Shown here: one piece after another, positions 1-10,672 of the stretch
Position numbering within the stretch: the first letter of the stretch is position 1
Layout of the letters: each line of letters begins with the position of its first letter
Source of the DNA: Reticulascus tulasneorum
Taxonomy: Eukaryota; Ascomycota; Sordariomycetes; Glomerellales; Reticulascaceae
Direction: 5' to 3'
Assembly (NCBI GenBank): GCA_001557505.1
Contig: LSAX01000001.1
Location: 4,836,001 to 4,900,000, forward strand
Length of the DNA: 64,000 nt
Translations under genes and position numbers: made by a program
Notes under the pieces: generated by a model
Database searches by the model: none
Told to the model about the DNA's origin: nothing
What the model saw: only the letters and a program-made list of their open reading frames with translations

Positions 1-588
1 GTCTTCGATCCTGCACAAATCACCCCCGTGTACGTGATACATCTCGATTGGGGAGAAGACAACGCATACTACTTCGAAGATATACCCAACGATTCTTCAC
101 AGTGGAGTTCACGCATCAGCAGCAAAAAGGCCCATCCCAAACTGGACAAAGAGGTGCAGTATGCCGGAGACGTGCAGCGGGCGAAGGAAGCTGTTTACGC
201 AAGGGCTTCGAAATACTTTCCATATGGATTTGGCCCTGCGACAGGTTCAAGGTTCGTTGTGGAGGACATCGGGCAGATCTCCGAGGATGAAGAGGAATAC
301 GGCGATTACCAGGAATTGCGAGGAGAAGAAACACACGAGCGTAACATGAGCTTCTGGAGTTGGGTCAAAGCAGCTGAGACCGGACATCTTGACCAAGAAG
401 ATGATAAGCTGGAGAAGGTAGAGGTCGTGGATGAATATCGGGAGCAGCGACGGGAGTACGGACCGGCTTGGAAGTCTATCCCGCTGCCTAGAACAGAAGA
501 CACGAAGATCGGCGATAATGGTGATAACGATGAGGACGAGGATGAGGATGGTGACATGGGCCTGGGAAGCCTTCTGGGAATGCTGTAA
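1..588 (+). CDS. 3' part of an unidentified gene, acidic C-terminus
   Basis: The reading frame is already open at base 1 and runs 195 codons to a TAA, so only the C-terminal part is in the window and the true start lies to the left. The first 90 or so residues look like a folded domain (VIHLDWGEDNA, FPYGFGPATG, RFVVEDIG). After this the protein becomes strongly charged and ends in an Asp/Glu run followed by MGLGSLLGML. No signal peptide, membrane segment or known catalytic motif is visible in this part. I do not recognise the family. An acidic tail of this kind is compatible with a nuclear or cytosolic protein, but that is only a guess. Confidence 0.7.
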   Translation, partial: VFDPAQITPVYVIHLDWGEDNAYYFEDIPNDSSQWSSRISSKKAHPKLDKEVQYAGDVQRAKEAVYARASKYFPYGFGPATGSRFVVEDIGQISEDEEEYGDYQELRGEETHERNMSFWSWVKAAETGHLDQEDDKLEKVEVVDEYREQRREYGPAWKSIPLPRTEDTKIGDNGDNDEDEDEDGDMGLGSLLGML

Positions 589-1064
589 ACAGACGGACGT
601 CTGGCTCTTGATGGTCGTATACCACAGCAGAGTAGCGAGCACTGTGGCATGATTCTTGAAAACGATGCCCCATTCTTTGGAAGTGGGAGAAGAAATTACT
701 CCGCCATTGTTTAAATCAATAGCAACCAGTGCAAGAGCGGCAGCCCAACAGCGTGGGGTGGATTGGAAAGCCGAACCTCGTAACGGGAAGCGCATCATAG
801 GTATGCAGAGGAAGCATCGATAGAAGTAAGATAACACAATGCGCAACCATACATCGCATCGCAATTATGAGCAGAAAAGAAGATACACCGCTGCTCGCTC
901 AATCCATTGCACAATCCATGGTATTATTGTCCTCCTGCATAACACCTCATTCCCTGATAATAATTGGTCACAAAATTGCATCGTACATTGCATCATTCCA
1001 GTAGCGGTACTCCATCTAAACTGTTGCTGCTCTGCGATCACATGTCATCCACGAAGGTGCCAGG
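589..1064. other. Intergenic, convergent 3' ends
   Basis: This holds the 3' flanks of the partial gene on the left and the P450 on the right. Only short open frames with no protein-like composition occur here. I see nothing else. Confidence 0.6.
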
Positions 1065-2834
1065 CTATGCAGCATAATCCTTGACGACAGTGACCTTCAA
1101 CGGCTTAGCGTCAGTGGCCGGATATCCTATAAACCAATCATGAACAATAGCAACATCCCGTGGACTATTCTGATAGGATTCGAGTTCGAATCTGCGAAAT
1201 GTGATGGCCAGAGCTAGCTGCAGCTCCGTATACGCCAGGCTGGTAAGCGGTCAGTAATCCGAATGCCAGCACATAGTATCCAAGCTATTGATGCATGGAG
1301 AAGACGGGCTTACTTGGTTCCAAGACAGTTCCTGCGCCCCTTTGAAAACACCACCTGGTATTTCTGCAGACCTTTGTTATCCAGCCAGCGCTCGGGCTTG
1401 AATTTGGATGGTTCCGGAAAGATAGTTGGGTCGATCTGGACCACGTATGGGGCAGTCGAAACAGTAGTCTTCGCAACCAGAACTCGTTAGAAGGTGACCA
1501 AACAGCGATTATGTGAGTGATAGAACATGTATTGACTTACGCCTGGCTGGATAGTCCAACCCTGGAAATGGAGGACGTGGTCTTGGAACACTCGAGGCGA
1601 ACGGCTCATAACAGGATGCGAGATGCGTAATCCTTCTTCGATAACCGCATTCAGATAGGGCAACTGGGTCAGTTCCGTCAGAGGAGGAATGATACTGGGG
1701 TCTGGGATGGCGCCATCGAGCTCCTTCTTCAACCGTTGGTGAACTTCGGGATTGGCGATGATATGGTAAACGGTCCGGGCGAGAACTGTTGCGGTCGTCT
1801 CCCCTCCTGCGCCGACAACCATATTCGCCTCGGCTTTGAGTCGTTCTTCCGTTCGGTCTTGAGCGGGGAGACTGCTGTTTGCCAACTCTCGAATCACTGT
1901 TACCTCGCGCTTATTGCCACTCTCGCTGGCAGAGCCTAGGGTCTGACGAACTTGACGCAGAATGCTGTCCTCCCACTCAATGTTGCGTTGGAGATCGGGA
2001 TTCATCCGCACAACCAGCCAGGAAGGCAAAGACATCATGGCCTTCATCAGCCCCGGGAAGTGACGGAACGTGTTGTTCATTGGCAGGTGTGATTGCGTCA
2101 AATCAGCCCAGTACTTGCCGAGGTCTGGGTGATTCATCAGATTGGTTGAATGCTCAGTCCCGAACGCGTACCCGGTCACGATATCCAGCGCGAAGGCGGC
2201 GAAGAGGTACCGCAGGTCCACCACTTCACCACTGGCATGTGCTTGGTGCAGCCGGTCGACCATCCCTTCAGCCACCACGCGGATGCGGTCCTCCAGTGCG
2301 CGGATGCTCTTCATGCTGAAGTATGGGGCAATAGCTGCGCGGCGAACAGCGTGCACGTCGTGGGGGATGGTGAAGCCTAAGGATTCGCCCAAGTATTGGA
2401 GATTATACCATCTGTCTCTGTCGGTCTTGTAGGCCTTGGAATGATATATCTCATGGTAGAAATCGGAGTCGCGAATGTGCAGCTCGTTAGGATTGATCCG
2501 GACAACTGGACCTATCGGTGCACACACAATGTGAGCAACCGAGTTCTTGGTCACAACTCGTTGGTAGCATGAACAACTCACCATACTTTTCATGCATTTC
2601 AATGATTCGCCATATGTAACGGCCATTCTTCCTGACATCGTAGTGGTGTTCGTACCAGTATGTCGCAGCCGCTAGCTTGGGGCCGGGGAACCTGGCCAAT
2701 GGGTGGAGTGCGAGTCGGTATATCACCAGAGAGACACTGTAGACTATGATGCTACCTATAAGTGCCGCTGCCACGGTCGTAGTGGACACCCGGTGGCTGA
2801 GAGCCGACAGGAAACTGACTTGGTCGAGATGCAT
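1065..2834 (-). CDS. Cytochrome P450 monooxygenase (trichodiene-oxygenase-like)
   Basis: Four exons: 2834-2582, 2511-1541, 1468-1314 and 1239-1065, giving 517 aa, the usual length for a fungal microsomal P450. An N-terminal hydrophobic segment (about residues 17-40) is followed by the proline hinge RFPGPKL, which indicates an ER membrane anchor. The I-helix oxygen-binding motif reads GAGGETT, the K-helix ExxR is EEGLR, the PERF-like motif is PERW, and the heme loop is [10 protein letters not shown] with its Cys ligand. The third intron (1540-1469) is placed at the AAG acceptor because this restores [11 protein letters not shown]; the nearer GAG acceptor shifts the frame. The substrate is unknown. 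No synthase or other tailoring gene is adjacent, so it appears to be an orphan P450. Confidence 0.92.
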
Positions 2835-4179
2835 ATTTAGTTGGTGGATGAAACAGTATTCGCCGAGACTCAGAGCAGTTCCAGGAAAGGCTGCATTTCT
2901 GTCGTCGACATGATGAATGGTGACAACGCCGGTTTATATCTCTGTTTGTCTGCCTTGACAAAATTGGCGGCAGTGATCCATAGAATCCTTCATCCTAAAA
3001 CCCGCCGATATTTAGTGCTTTCTTCACTGAAAGCATAAACGTATCTTGCGTGTCGTTGCAGTGCTTGAATCCTTCGGAGACATTTGACTCCCCTGTCTGC
3101 TTGGAAGAAGTCTCCGCTGACTGTAAAGGATCCAGAGAGGCCCACCTTTATCCGGGAAGTATGAGAGAGAGAGAGAGAGGGATCTTTTGTGCAATTGCGG
3201 CGAAACGCAGAGAGGAGACATGTATGCCACAAACGTGGCTGTTGGAGATCTAGGCAGATATGTGGCTAATAAATCGAACATGCAGATGAAAGGTACTCTA
3301 GGTATGCATTCGACAATTGGCCAGCATGGTAAATACACACTAAACCTGCAGCCCTGCTTTTTCCCTCTTGCAGCTACTTTCTGGACTAATCGTTTCTCAC
3401 CATCCCGACCGAAACGAGGTGATGGAGGCCGCAACGGGGACTATTCAATACCTTATGGAAAGGGCAAAGCGTGGATGGGAAGTGTAGTTCGTGCCAAACT
3501 TGACAGTCCCAGGGTGGGTCCTTCTGGATCGTCCAGTGTCAAAATCATGTCTTCACGATGTCACACCAGTGCTTCTTTCTAACGCCACTGTTTTCAGCGA
3601 GGGCAATGCTCCCAATCTGCCCGGCCGCGATGCGTCGACACATTTCACCAGAAAACGGCTGAGTTCGCTGGCTGCTATCAAGTGCAAAGCACTGCAAGAC
3701 ACCATCTGGTGCCTTCGTCCCGTTGGAATCGCGACTGGTTCCACCGCCTATCGATTGGAATGCTCGATGGCTCAAGAGGAGATGATTCGACGGTTCAATG
3801 ATGGATCTTGATTACAGATGCTTGATTCGCAACAAAAGTCTAGGTCTCAAGTTAAGGTGCCTTACTGTACGATTGGGGTAATTAGGCGGTGCTATGTTTG
3901 GTGGGGCGGTATGGGCACGCAACAGCTGGATGTTTATCCGACGACTGCCGATATTTATCCGATGAAGCTCCAATGCTCGTTGCTCCTTGTTCTTCCGAAG
4001 ACAGCCGAGCGGAAAGACCCCCCAGCTCGGGAAAAACACTATGCACACAGCTCCACCAGCTTGAGGCATTTGCGAACGGCTCCCAATCCCGACCCTCTTC
4101 AGTGTTTTCTTTTTTTTCCTTCCTCAAGATCTGGACCATACGACCTTGCACCCCGCAATTACAGACGAGGACCGACAAG
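2835..4179. other. Divergent intergenic region between P450 and IDH1
   Basis: Both flanking genes start here and read outward, so their promoters lie in this 1.3 kb. There is a (GA)n run at about 3163-3179. A pyrimidine-rich tract at about 4105-4126 lies just upstream of the IDH1 start, as is common for highly expressed fungal genes. The open frame at 3187-3582 has no recognisable content and I do not call it a gene. Confidence 0.5.
3163..3180. repeat. GA dinucleotide microsatellite
   Basis: Uninterrupted GA run of about 17 bases in the P450/IDH1 intergenic region. Probably polymorphic in length between isolates. Confidence 0.8.
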
Positions 4180-5470
4180 ATGCTATCACGAGGAACTGTC
4201 CGGACTGCGCAGGTATGTTTGCCTACCCCAATTGACCAATGAATTGAGACACCCACTGCTTGGAGGGGGGAAGAGATAGCTGACCTGTTCTTTATCTTCA
4301 GGTGTTGCGATCTGTCGCTGCGCAGCAACCAGCTCACCAAGCCGCCCACGCCTATGCGACAATCCAATCCGACATCTTCAAGCCAACAAAGTTTGGCGGG
4401 AAGTACACGGTGACGCTGATCCCCGGTGATGGTATCGGTGCTGAGGTTGCCGAGAGCGTGAAGACCATCTTCAAGGCCGATAACGTGCCCATTGAGTGGG
4501 AGCAGGTCGAGGTCTCGGGTCTCGATACCACCTCCCCCGAACGAACGGAGGATCTGTTCCGCGAGTCCGTCGCCTCGCTGCGAAGGAACAAGCTCGGTCT
4601 GAAGGGTATCCTCCACACGCCAATCTCGCGATCCGGCCACCAGAGTTTCAATGTCGCTATGCGACAGGAGCTCGACATCTACGCTTCCATCGTCCTAATC
4701 AAGAACATCCCGGGGTACAAGACGCGCCACGACAACGTCGACCTGTGCATCATTCGAGAGAACACGGAGGGCGAGTATTCGGGTCTCGAGCACCAAAGCG
4801 TGCCGGGCGTTGTGGAGTCGCTGAAGATTATTACCCGTGCCAAGAGCGAGCGCATTGCCAAATTTGCCTTCAACTTTGCCCTAGCGAATAGCCGGCGAAA
4901 GGTGACGTGCATCCACAAGGCCAACATCATGAAGCTGGCCGACGGTCTCTTCCGCTCCACTTTCCACAACACCGCGAAGGAATACCCCACGCTCGAGGTC
5001 AATGACATGATCGTCGATAACGCTTCCATGCAGTGTGTCAGCCGGCCCCAGCAGTTCGACGTTATGGTCATGCCCAATCTCTACGGTGGCATTCTTTCCA
5101 ACATTGGTGCTGCGCTGGTTGGTGGCCCTGGTATCGTTCCTGGTTGCAATATGGGGCGAGACGTCGCTGTCTTCGAGCCTGGTTGCCGACACGTTGGTCT
5201 GGATATCAAAGGCAAAGATCAGGCAAACCCTTCGGCGTTGATCCTCTCTGGCTCTATGCTCCTCAGACACCTGGGTCTTGATGACCATGCTAACCGCATC
5301 TCGCAAGCTATCTATGCCGTCATTGCTGATGGGTAAGTCATCGACTCCTCTATATCCTAGCATTCTGGTACTGACATTCGTGCAGCAAGGTACGCACTCG
5401 CGATATGGGTGGCGAATCCACAACCCACGAATTCACTAGGGCCATCCTCGACAAGATGGAGACCCTATAA
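4180..5470 (+). CDS. idh1: NAD-dependent isocitrate dehydrogenase subunit 1, mitochondrial
   Basis: Exons 4180-4212, 4302-5332 and 5386-5470 encode 382 aa. The first 11 codons plus the start of exon 2 make an Arg/Ala/Gln-rich N-terminus (MLSRGTVRTAQ, LRSVAAQQ) that fits a mitochondrial targeting peptide. The core starts with YTVTLIPGDGIGAEV and carries the isocitrate/isopropylmalate dehydrogenase family signatures RENTEGEYSG and NLYGGILSNIGAALVGGPG. This is the regulatory-type (IDH1) subunit of the octameric TCA-cycle enzyme that oxidises isocitrate to 2-oxoglutarate with NAD+. Intron 1 (89 bp) directly follows the presequence codons. The length matches yeast and Aspergillus IDH1. It is a housekeeping gene unrelated to its neighbours. 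Confidence 0.97.
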
Positions 5471-6868
5471 ATCATCCACGTCTTCTCACCTGTGCGCTGG
5501 ATGATACCTCCCGACCCCACCCTCCCCCTCCAGAAGACCCGACGACCGAACCTGACTATCTTGCGATGGAGATACCAAGGGTATTCAGATTGTGTGCTGC
5601 GATAGAGCTTAGAAACGGTACATGGAAACTTGATGTTGTTGTAGTATTAGCCCTCGTAGGAGCCGTCCAATGCATATGATTCCCTTTGCACTGCGTACAC
5701 ACGAACAGTCCATGTCTCATGATTCGTGTCCAGATTTCCCTCCCGCAGCAATACTGTTCTATAGACATCGGCCATGACACATTTGAGCGACATTGCGGGA
5801 GGGTCCGTTTCGGATTGGCCCACCGTGGTCACCCTTCATATATTCAACAGTCATGTTGCATAGGGGCACTAGGGGCACGTATGGCAGGAACTTTTGAATC
5901 GTGAGATCTCCATCGCCACGTGCATCTCAAAATCATCCTCTGCAAACACACATTTGCGTTCATCACATACATACTGCAGGTTACCAAAGATTTGATATCT
6001 GGCGCTCACTTGCCTTAATACCTATCGCCCATGCAGTCAAATACTGTGAACTAATCTACAACACTACTTAGATTTACCATAGTTAGCCTTGTATGATTAC
6101 TGGCTATTCCGAACGACATGTCAGCGCTAGCGTTGCGTTGAGTACCTGCTTCGCGTATCAGGCCTGGTGTTATCGCCAACCTCTGTGCCGGTGGTAATTG
6201 GCCATGAAAACCTCATCTTTCAAGTACTGCGGTAGCGGTTCGGACGTGACGTAGTGCGCGAGAAGCAAGCCTCTTTGCACCGGTTGAACTTGAAACGTAG
6301 GAATTCGTCGACACGTGGTCTTTGGAACATGCTTGTCTCCGATCTTTTGACTCATGGTTAATGGTTAAAGAAATGAAACTTGATTTTGGTATGATAGTCC
6401 GGTAGGACCCTCAAGCTCCTTGATATAAAGCTTGTCTTTCAGGTGAAGTCGTTCCTTAGGAAGTATTAGGAGTGCCAAATCTATCAAAACTCTTTGTACG
6501 CCGACTCTGTTTTGGTTATCGTAGCAACTCTGATCACAGATGGAAATCATGATTGATTTATCTACGTGGCTGCTTGAATAGAGAAATCGGTTGATGTAGT
6601 TGAGATAGTGGCTCTGCGTTGATTTAAAAGAAAGGATTATGAACTCCGGTCGAGAGTTTGCTTGTTTTCCTGTCGCCAATGCCGCAATAGCTTTTTAGAC
6701 TCTATGGCGAATACTTGAGAATTCCAACAAAGACGGACATAAAGTGTCGCCGTTAGAGCAAAGCTAGAGGCTTAATGAACCCCGCATTCCGCTTATTCAT
6801 TTTCCAATCATTTCTCTCATCTAGTCAAATCTTCTACACATACCCGTCTGATATTCTCGACATCTGCA
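5471..6868. other. Intergenic, no supported gene
   Basis: 3' flank of idh1 and 5' flank of the GNAT gene. Minus-strand open frames at 6170-6355 and 6365-6679 are AT-rich, show no family motif and are not called. Confidence 0.5.
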
Positions 6869-7589
6869 ATGATGGCCTCAGAAGGCACCGCTCTCCGACG
6901 TCAGCTTATGACACAAGAGGTTTTAATCAGTGTATGGGAATCCGACCAGTCCATGTACCCAGTTCCGCTTGATTACCAACGACTCAAGTCTTGGGTTGAC
7001 GCTTGTCCGGAACTTTCTCTCTGCTTCAACATCCTGGATGATGAAGACGATACGGTAAACACTGCGGCAGCTGGTGTGGTCATAGCACTGCCGATTCTAG
7101 AACCCTTCTGGAAGGATCTCCTCCGAGGCAAGCTCAAAGAGTCGGAGATCGACCCCGGGGCTATGTTTCCGAGTCAGGTGGCCAATGTAAAAGTTGGTCT
7201 TCACATCTTCCACATCGAGCGCTCGGAGCATTACAAGCAAAGTCGGATTAGGAGCCGCTTTGCAGACTTTGCGCTGGCGGAGGTTGCCAGTATCGCGGAG
7301 AAAAAACCCTGGGAAGTTCTGGGCTACTCTGGCAAGAATATTTACACTCTAGGGAGTTCCGTTGCTGACAAGGAATCCAGCACTTACTGCCTCGCCGGAT
7401 GGTCAACGAGCCTTTGCGCGACTGGGCTTTGAACCCACAGGATATGAGGAGATCTTCGTGGGATCCAAGAACAACGGGGGAACCCCAACGATGATATGTA
7501 TATCCCCTGGTGAAACTCACCTAGAAGGAACGAAAAAAGATGAGATTGTGGGGAGATCGCAAATGACCGTCCGCCATGTAGCGGCATGA
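6869..7589 (+). CDS. GNAT-family N-acetyltransferase
   Basis: Two exons, 6869-7331 and 7381-7589, encode 223 aa. Left unspliced, the frame runs off after GYSG and misses the C-terminal part of the domain. Removing a 49 bp GC-AG intron (donor GGCAAGA, branch TGCTGAC, acceptor CCAG) joins GYS to ALTASPDGQRAF and gives the expected acetyl-CoA-binding end, RLGFEPTGYEE, of the GNAT fold. The N-terminal half (SWVDACPELSLCFNI) resembles fungal GNAT proteins of unknown substrate. It probably transfers acetyl from acetyl-CoA to an amine. It has its own promoter and is not obviously linked to its neighbours. The start is the first of two adjacent ATGs. Confidence 0.8.
7332..7380 (+). other. Non-canonical GC-AG intron in the GNAT gene
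   Basis: The donor is GGCAAGA instead of GT. A good TGCTGAC branch site lies 10-16 bases before the CCAG acceptor. Removal restores the acetyltransferase frame with no residues lost in the conserved RLGFEPTGY region. The only GT-AG alternative in phase (7316-7352) is 37 bp, which is too short, and it deletes conserved sequence. Confidence 0.7.
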
Positions 7590-8474
7590 TGGGGCAGTGT
7601 GGCTTGGTTTAGGGGCCAAAGAACTATATTCGGCGAAGGAATTATTCATTGTTACGTGAACAACGAAGAAGCGGCTGAATCAGCGCTGGCTTCGAAACCA
7701 CTCGCTCTTTTTCATTGAATCTTTTTCTTGATTAGCAGGTTCGCTAATCGTGTCGCTCTGTGACGTATTCTGAACAAAGGTTCTGAACGAGACATGCAAT
7801 GACATCGGACTTTTGCACAGTAGAACGCTGCCTCCCCGTCATCCCGACCCTTAATTCTGCAGATTGTCCGAGTGAAATCTCAGCCCCGGAATTCCGGGTC
7901 TTGTGTCAGTGAGCTAGCTCCCGACTCCCGTCTGATTATTTATTTCCCAAGAAGTTACAGCACCAAGAGGCAAGCTACTGTAGCATGCGCGATTCCCGAT
8001 TGACTCCGACTGGCCAATAAAGCGGACCCGCGAAGGGAGGGTATCCGGAGCAAACATTGAAACCGGGCTAGCCTACGCAGGTCGGGGTATGTCCTCCGCG
8101 GGACGCGAAAACGATGGGCTTGCTGGTGAACCAGAAGCGAGTTAGTCCACATAAGGTGATTGGAGAATTGCTCTATTGCTACGGGACGCCACCGTCGCTG
8201 CATGATCTCATAGACTCCCGCAAGTGGGCTGATACCCACATTAAGCGGTTTCTTTGCATTTGAGAAATCTTCTGCGTCCATGATGTGATAGCCTGCCGAG
8301 GTCCAGCTGGCCTAGTTATAACGGCGAATTTTAATCCCCGATGAAAAAGGTTCACGAACAGCCACCGAAAGCTTTAAATAGAAGAAGGGCGCTCACTCGT
8401 GAGCTGGCAATCCTGAGGTACCTCAATCAGATTAAAACTTAAATCTTTCTATCACTCCCTTCGCATTTTTAATT
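7590..8474. other. Intergenic, promoter of the reductase gene
   Basis: 3' flank of the GNAT gene and promoter of the downstream reductase. It includes a perfect 12 bp palindrome about 50 bp before the reductase ATG, listed separately. The minus-strand frame at 7955-8281 shows no family features. Confidence 0.5.
8414..8425. promoter_or_regulatory. Palindrome TGAGGTACCTCA upstream of the reductase
   Basis: A perfect 12 bp inverted repeat lies 50 bp upstream of the reductase start codon. Its position and symmetry fit a binding site for a dimeric regulator, but no factor can be named from sequence alone. Confidence 0.4.
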
Positions 8475-9585
8475 ATGGGACTCACGCAAAATAAGACGTT
8501 CGTCTTCAAGAAAGTTCCTACGGGATTTCCCAAGGCAGGAGAGAACATCACAGTCGAAGATCGCCCCATTGACCTCGATGCGCCGCTTCCTTCGGGAGGG
8601 CTGTTGGTGAAGGTCATATATGTGTCTTTCGACCCGTATCAGCGGGGTAAAATGAGAGACGCGCACATCAAGTCCTACAGTCCTGCTTACCAGCTCGACG
8701 CGCCTGTCGAGAGTGGCATCGTCGCTCGAGTTCTACAAACTGACACTGGTGCCTTTGCCAAAGACGATTTCATCGTCTCGTTCGGGGCCCCCAACGCGGA
8801 GTATGTAGTGATCCCGGCAAACCGGGTGCCGTATGCTGTAAAGATCCAGAATCCCCATGGGATTGATCTGGCATACTTCCTCGGCGCACTTGGCATGCCT
8901 GGAGTAACCGCGCATGAGGGCCTTTATGATATCGGTAAACCTAAGAAAGGAGAGACAATCTTCGTAAGCTCCGCAGCAGGTGCGGTCGGCCAGGTGGTTG
9001 GGGAGCTGGCGAAGAATGAGGGGTTGAAGGTCATTGGGTCCGTTGGGAGCGATGAAAAGCTCGAATTTATTACTCAAGAGCTGGGCTTCGACAGCGGATT
9101 TAACTACAAGAAGGAGAGTCCCGGTGATGCCCTGAAGAGGCTTGCCCCCAACGGGATCGATATCTACTTTGAGAACGTTGGTGGTGATCACCTTGAGGCT
9201 GCTCTGGACAACATGAATAGCAAGGGACGGATTATAGCGTGCGGAATGGTACGAGTCTTGCCTTCTCTTCTTCTAAAATGGCGCCAACCCTATACTGACT
9301 ATCTTGCAGATTTCCGACTACAACACACCCAGAGACCAGCAGAAAGGCGTTAAGGGCCTGTTTCAGGTCGTCAGTAAGAAGCTTACTTTCAAGGGCTACC
9401 TCGTAAACCTCAACCCTGAGAGGTACAAGGCAGTGCAGGAGACTATACAGCCAGCTATCGCAGATGGAAAGTTCAAGGCGAAGGTACATGTGGTAGACGG
9501 AATCGACAACGCCGCGGAGGGGTTTATCGGTATGCTGCAAGGGAAGAACCTTGGAAAGGCAGTGTTGAAAGTTAGCGAGCCATGA
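8475..9585 (+). CDS. Zinc-independent MDR oxidoreductase, prostaglandin reductase / alkenal double-bond reductase type
   Basis: Exons 8475-9248 and 9310-9585 encode 349 aa, the normal length for the family. An N-terminal GroES-like fold (VEDRPIDLDAPLPSGGLLVKV, FDPYQRGKMRD) precedes the NADPH-binding Rossmann segment with the AAGAVGQVVGELAK motif at about residues 165-180. The C-terminus (QKGVKGLFQVVSKKL, GKAVLKV) is also typical. Members reduce the C=C bond of alpha,beta-unsaturated aldehydes and ketones with NADPH and need no zinc; the structural and catalytic zinc Cys residues of alcohol dehydrogenases are absent. A role in detoxifying reactive carbonyls or in tailoring a metabolite is inferred, not shown. 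Confidence 0.92.
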
Positions 9586-9931
9586 AAAGCGACGACCATC
9601 ATCTAGCTCGGGGTGATTGAGCGATCATGTCATGCTATCATCTTCTGAGAGAGATGCCTGACCAGTTCTTAGCGTTGATAAATAGTAATTTATACCAACA
9701 AGTATTTCTGTGCTTCGCTCTTTTCCATCTTGATCCCCTTAGTTGATGTTTACCATTCGCTGCAGAACATTTCCTCGGGCTCATTATCCAGCATGAAGGC
9801 AGCCCTCTCTTGCGGATCTAGAGCATGCATTGTGGACTCCGTGATCATAGCTATGCAATCCAAGATTGTTGGCGCTCAATTGATCAGTGCTCCTTCAGTA
9901 ATACAGCTGGTTTCTGCGGTCGAAACGATCG
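9586..9931. other. Convergent intergenic region
   Basis: 3' flanks of the reductase and of the TIGR04076-like gene. I see no gene or motif here. Confidence 0.5.
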
Positions 9932-10358
9932 CTATGAATTCCCTCCTAACCCTACAACAGTCGTATCTGCATGATTGAAAGACCTTATCTGAGTCCGGAC
10001 AATCTTTAATTGCGACTTGCAGTTGGGGTCCGGGCATGCAATCAAGGCATCCGATGTCATCCAGTCGTGTGCATGAGTAATTCTCTGCTTCGCCGCCAGA
10101 AGGGGCAACACGGATGCTGAAGTATGAATATCAGCCAACATGTTGTTCAGCCCGGACAGATGATATACCAAGACTGTAGATTGAGATGCCCTGGCCAGGC
10201 GGCAGGTAGAGCATCTCACCTTCGAGGGTGAAGTAATCACCCTCCTTTGCGCCGCATAGAATTCGTTCGCCGACGGGACAGACCACCTCCACACGTAAGT
10301 CGTATAGATCGAAAGAATTGGAGGCTGTGCCTGGTGTCTCAATTGTAGATACTGCCAT
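9932..10358 (-). CDS. TIGR04076-family small protein
   Basis: Exons 10358-10169 and 10116-9932 encode 124 aa. The intron (52 bp) has a canonical GTATAT donor and a TTCAG acceptor, and it joins ISIYSL to ASVLPLLAAKQRI. The sequence fits the small conserved TIGR04076 group found in bacteria and fungi: YDLRVEVV, then CPVGERILCGAKEGDYF, then HDWMTSDALIACPDPNCK with paired cysteines near the C-terminus. The Cys pattern suggests metal or cofactor binding. No enzymatic role is established for the family to my knowledge. It shares a 314 bp divergent promoter with the aldo/keto reductase fusion gene, so co-expression is plausible. Confidence 0.78.
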
Positions 10359-10672
10359 TGTGACTTTGCTATCGCTTTGCTATCCTCAGGGATGATATAC
10401 TCGATTGCCGCCCCAGTAGCGGTTGTTGTGAAGATTAAATCATAAGGAGATGGTTCACTTCGGCGAACAATCGGCAAAACCAAGTGTCTTGTCCATGCTA
10501 GCTTAATATGATGACCGAATGTTCCCTGTCGTCGCCCCACCCAAATTGCCTTAAAATAACCTCAGTTCAAGGACTACAAAATGCATAACGAGCACACATG
10601 CCCCGGCGAATAACCCTGTACAGTGCCACTTCCACATCATTTAATAGACGCACACCTGAAAGATTATTGACT
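10359..10672. promoter_or_regulatory. 314 bp bidirectional promoter
   Basis: This is the only DNA between the start codons of the TIGR04076-like gene (reading left) and the aldo/keto reductase fusion gene (reading right), so both promoters must lie in or overlap it. I could not identify a specific binding motif. Confidence 0.55.

Noticed and set aside
1469..1540. Alternative acceptor CTAACGAG for the P450 third intron
   Set aside because: It overlaps the branch site and shifts the frame away from the conserved P450 sequence.
3187..3582. 131-codon plus-strand frame between P450 and idh1
   Set aside because: No domain, signal or splice support; composition looks random and it includes the GA-repeat flank.
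6170..6679. Two minus-strand frames (61 and 104 codons)
   Set aside because: AT-rich, no family motif, no convincing intron joining them.
7955..8281. 108-codon minus-strand frame
   Set aside because: Lies in promoter DNA, no recognisable features.
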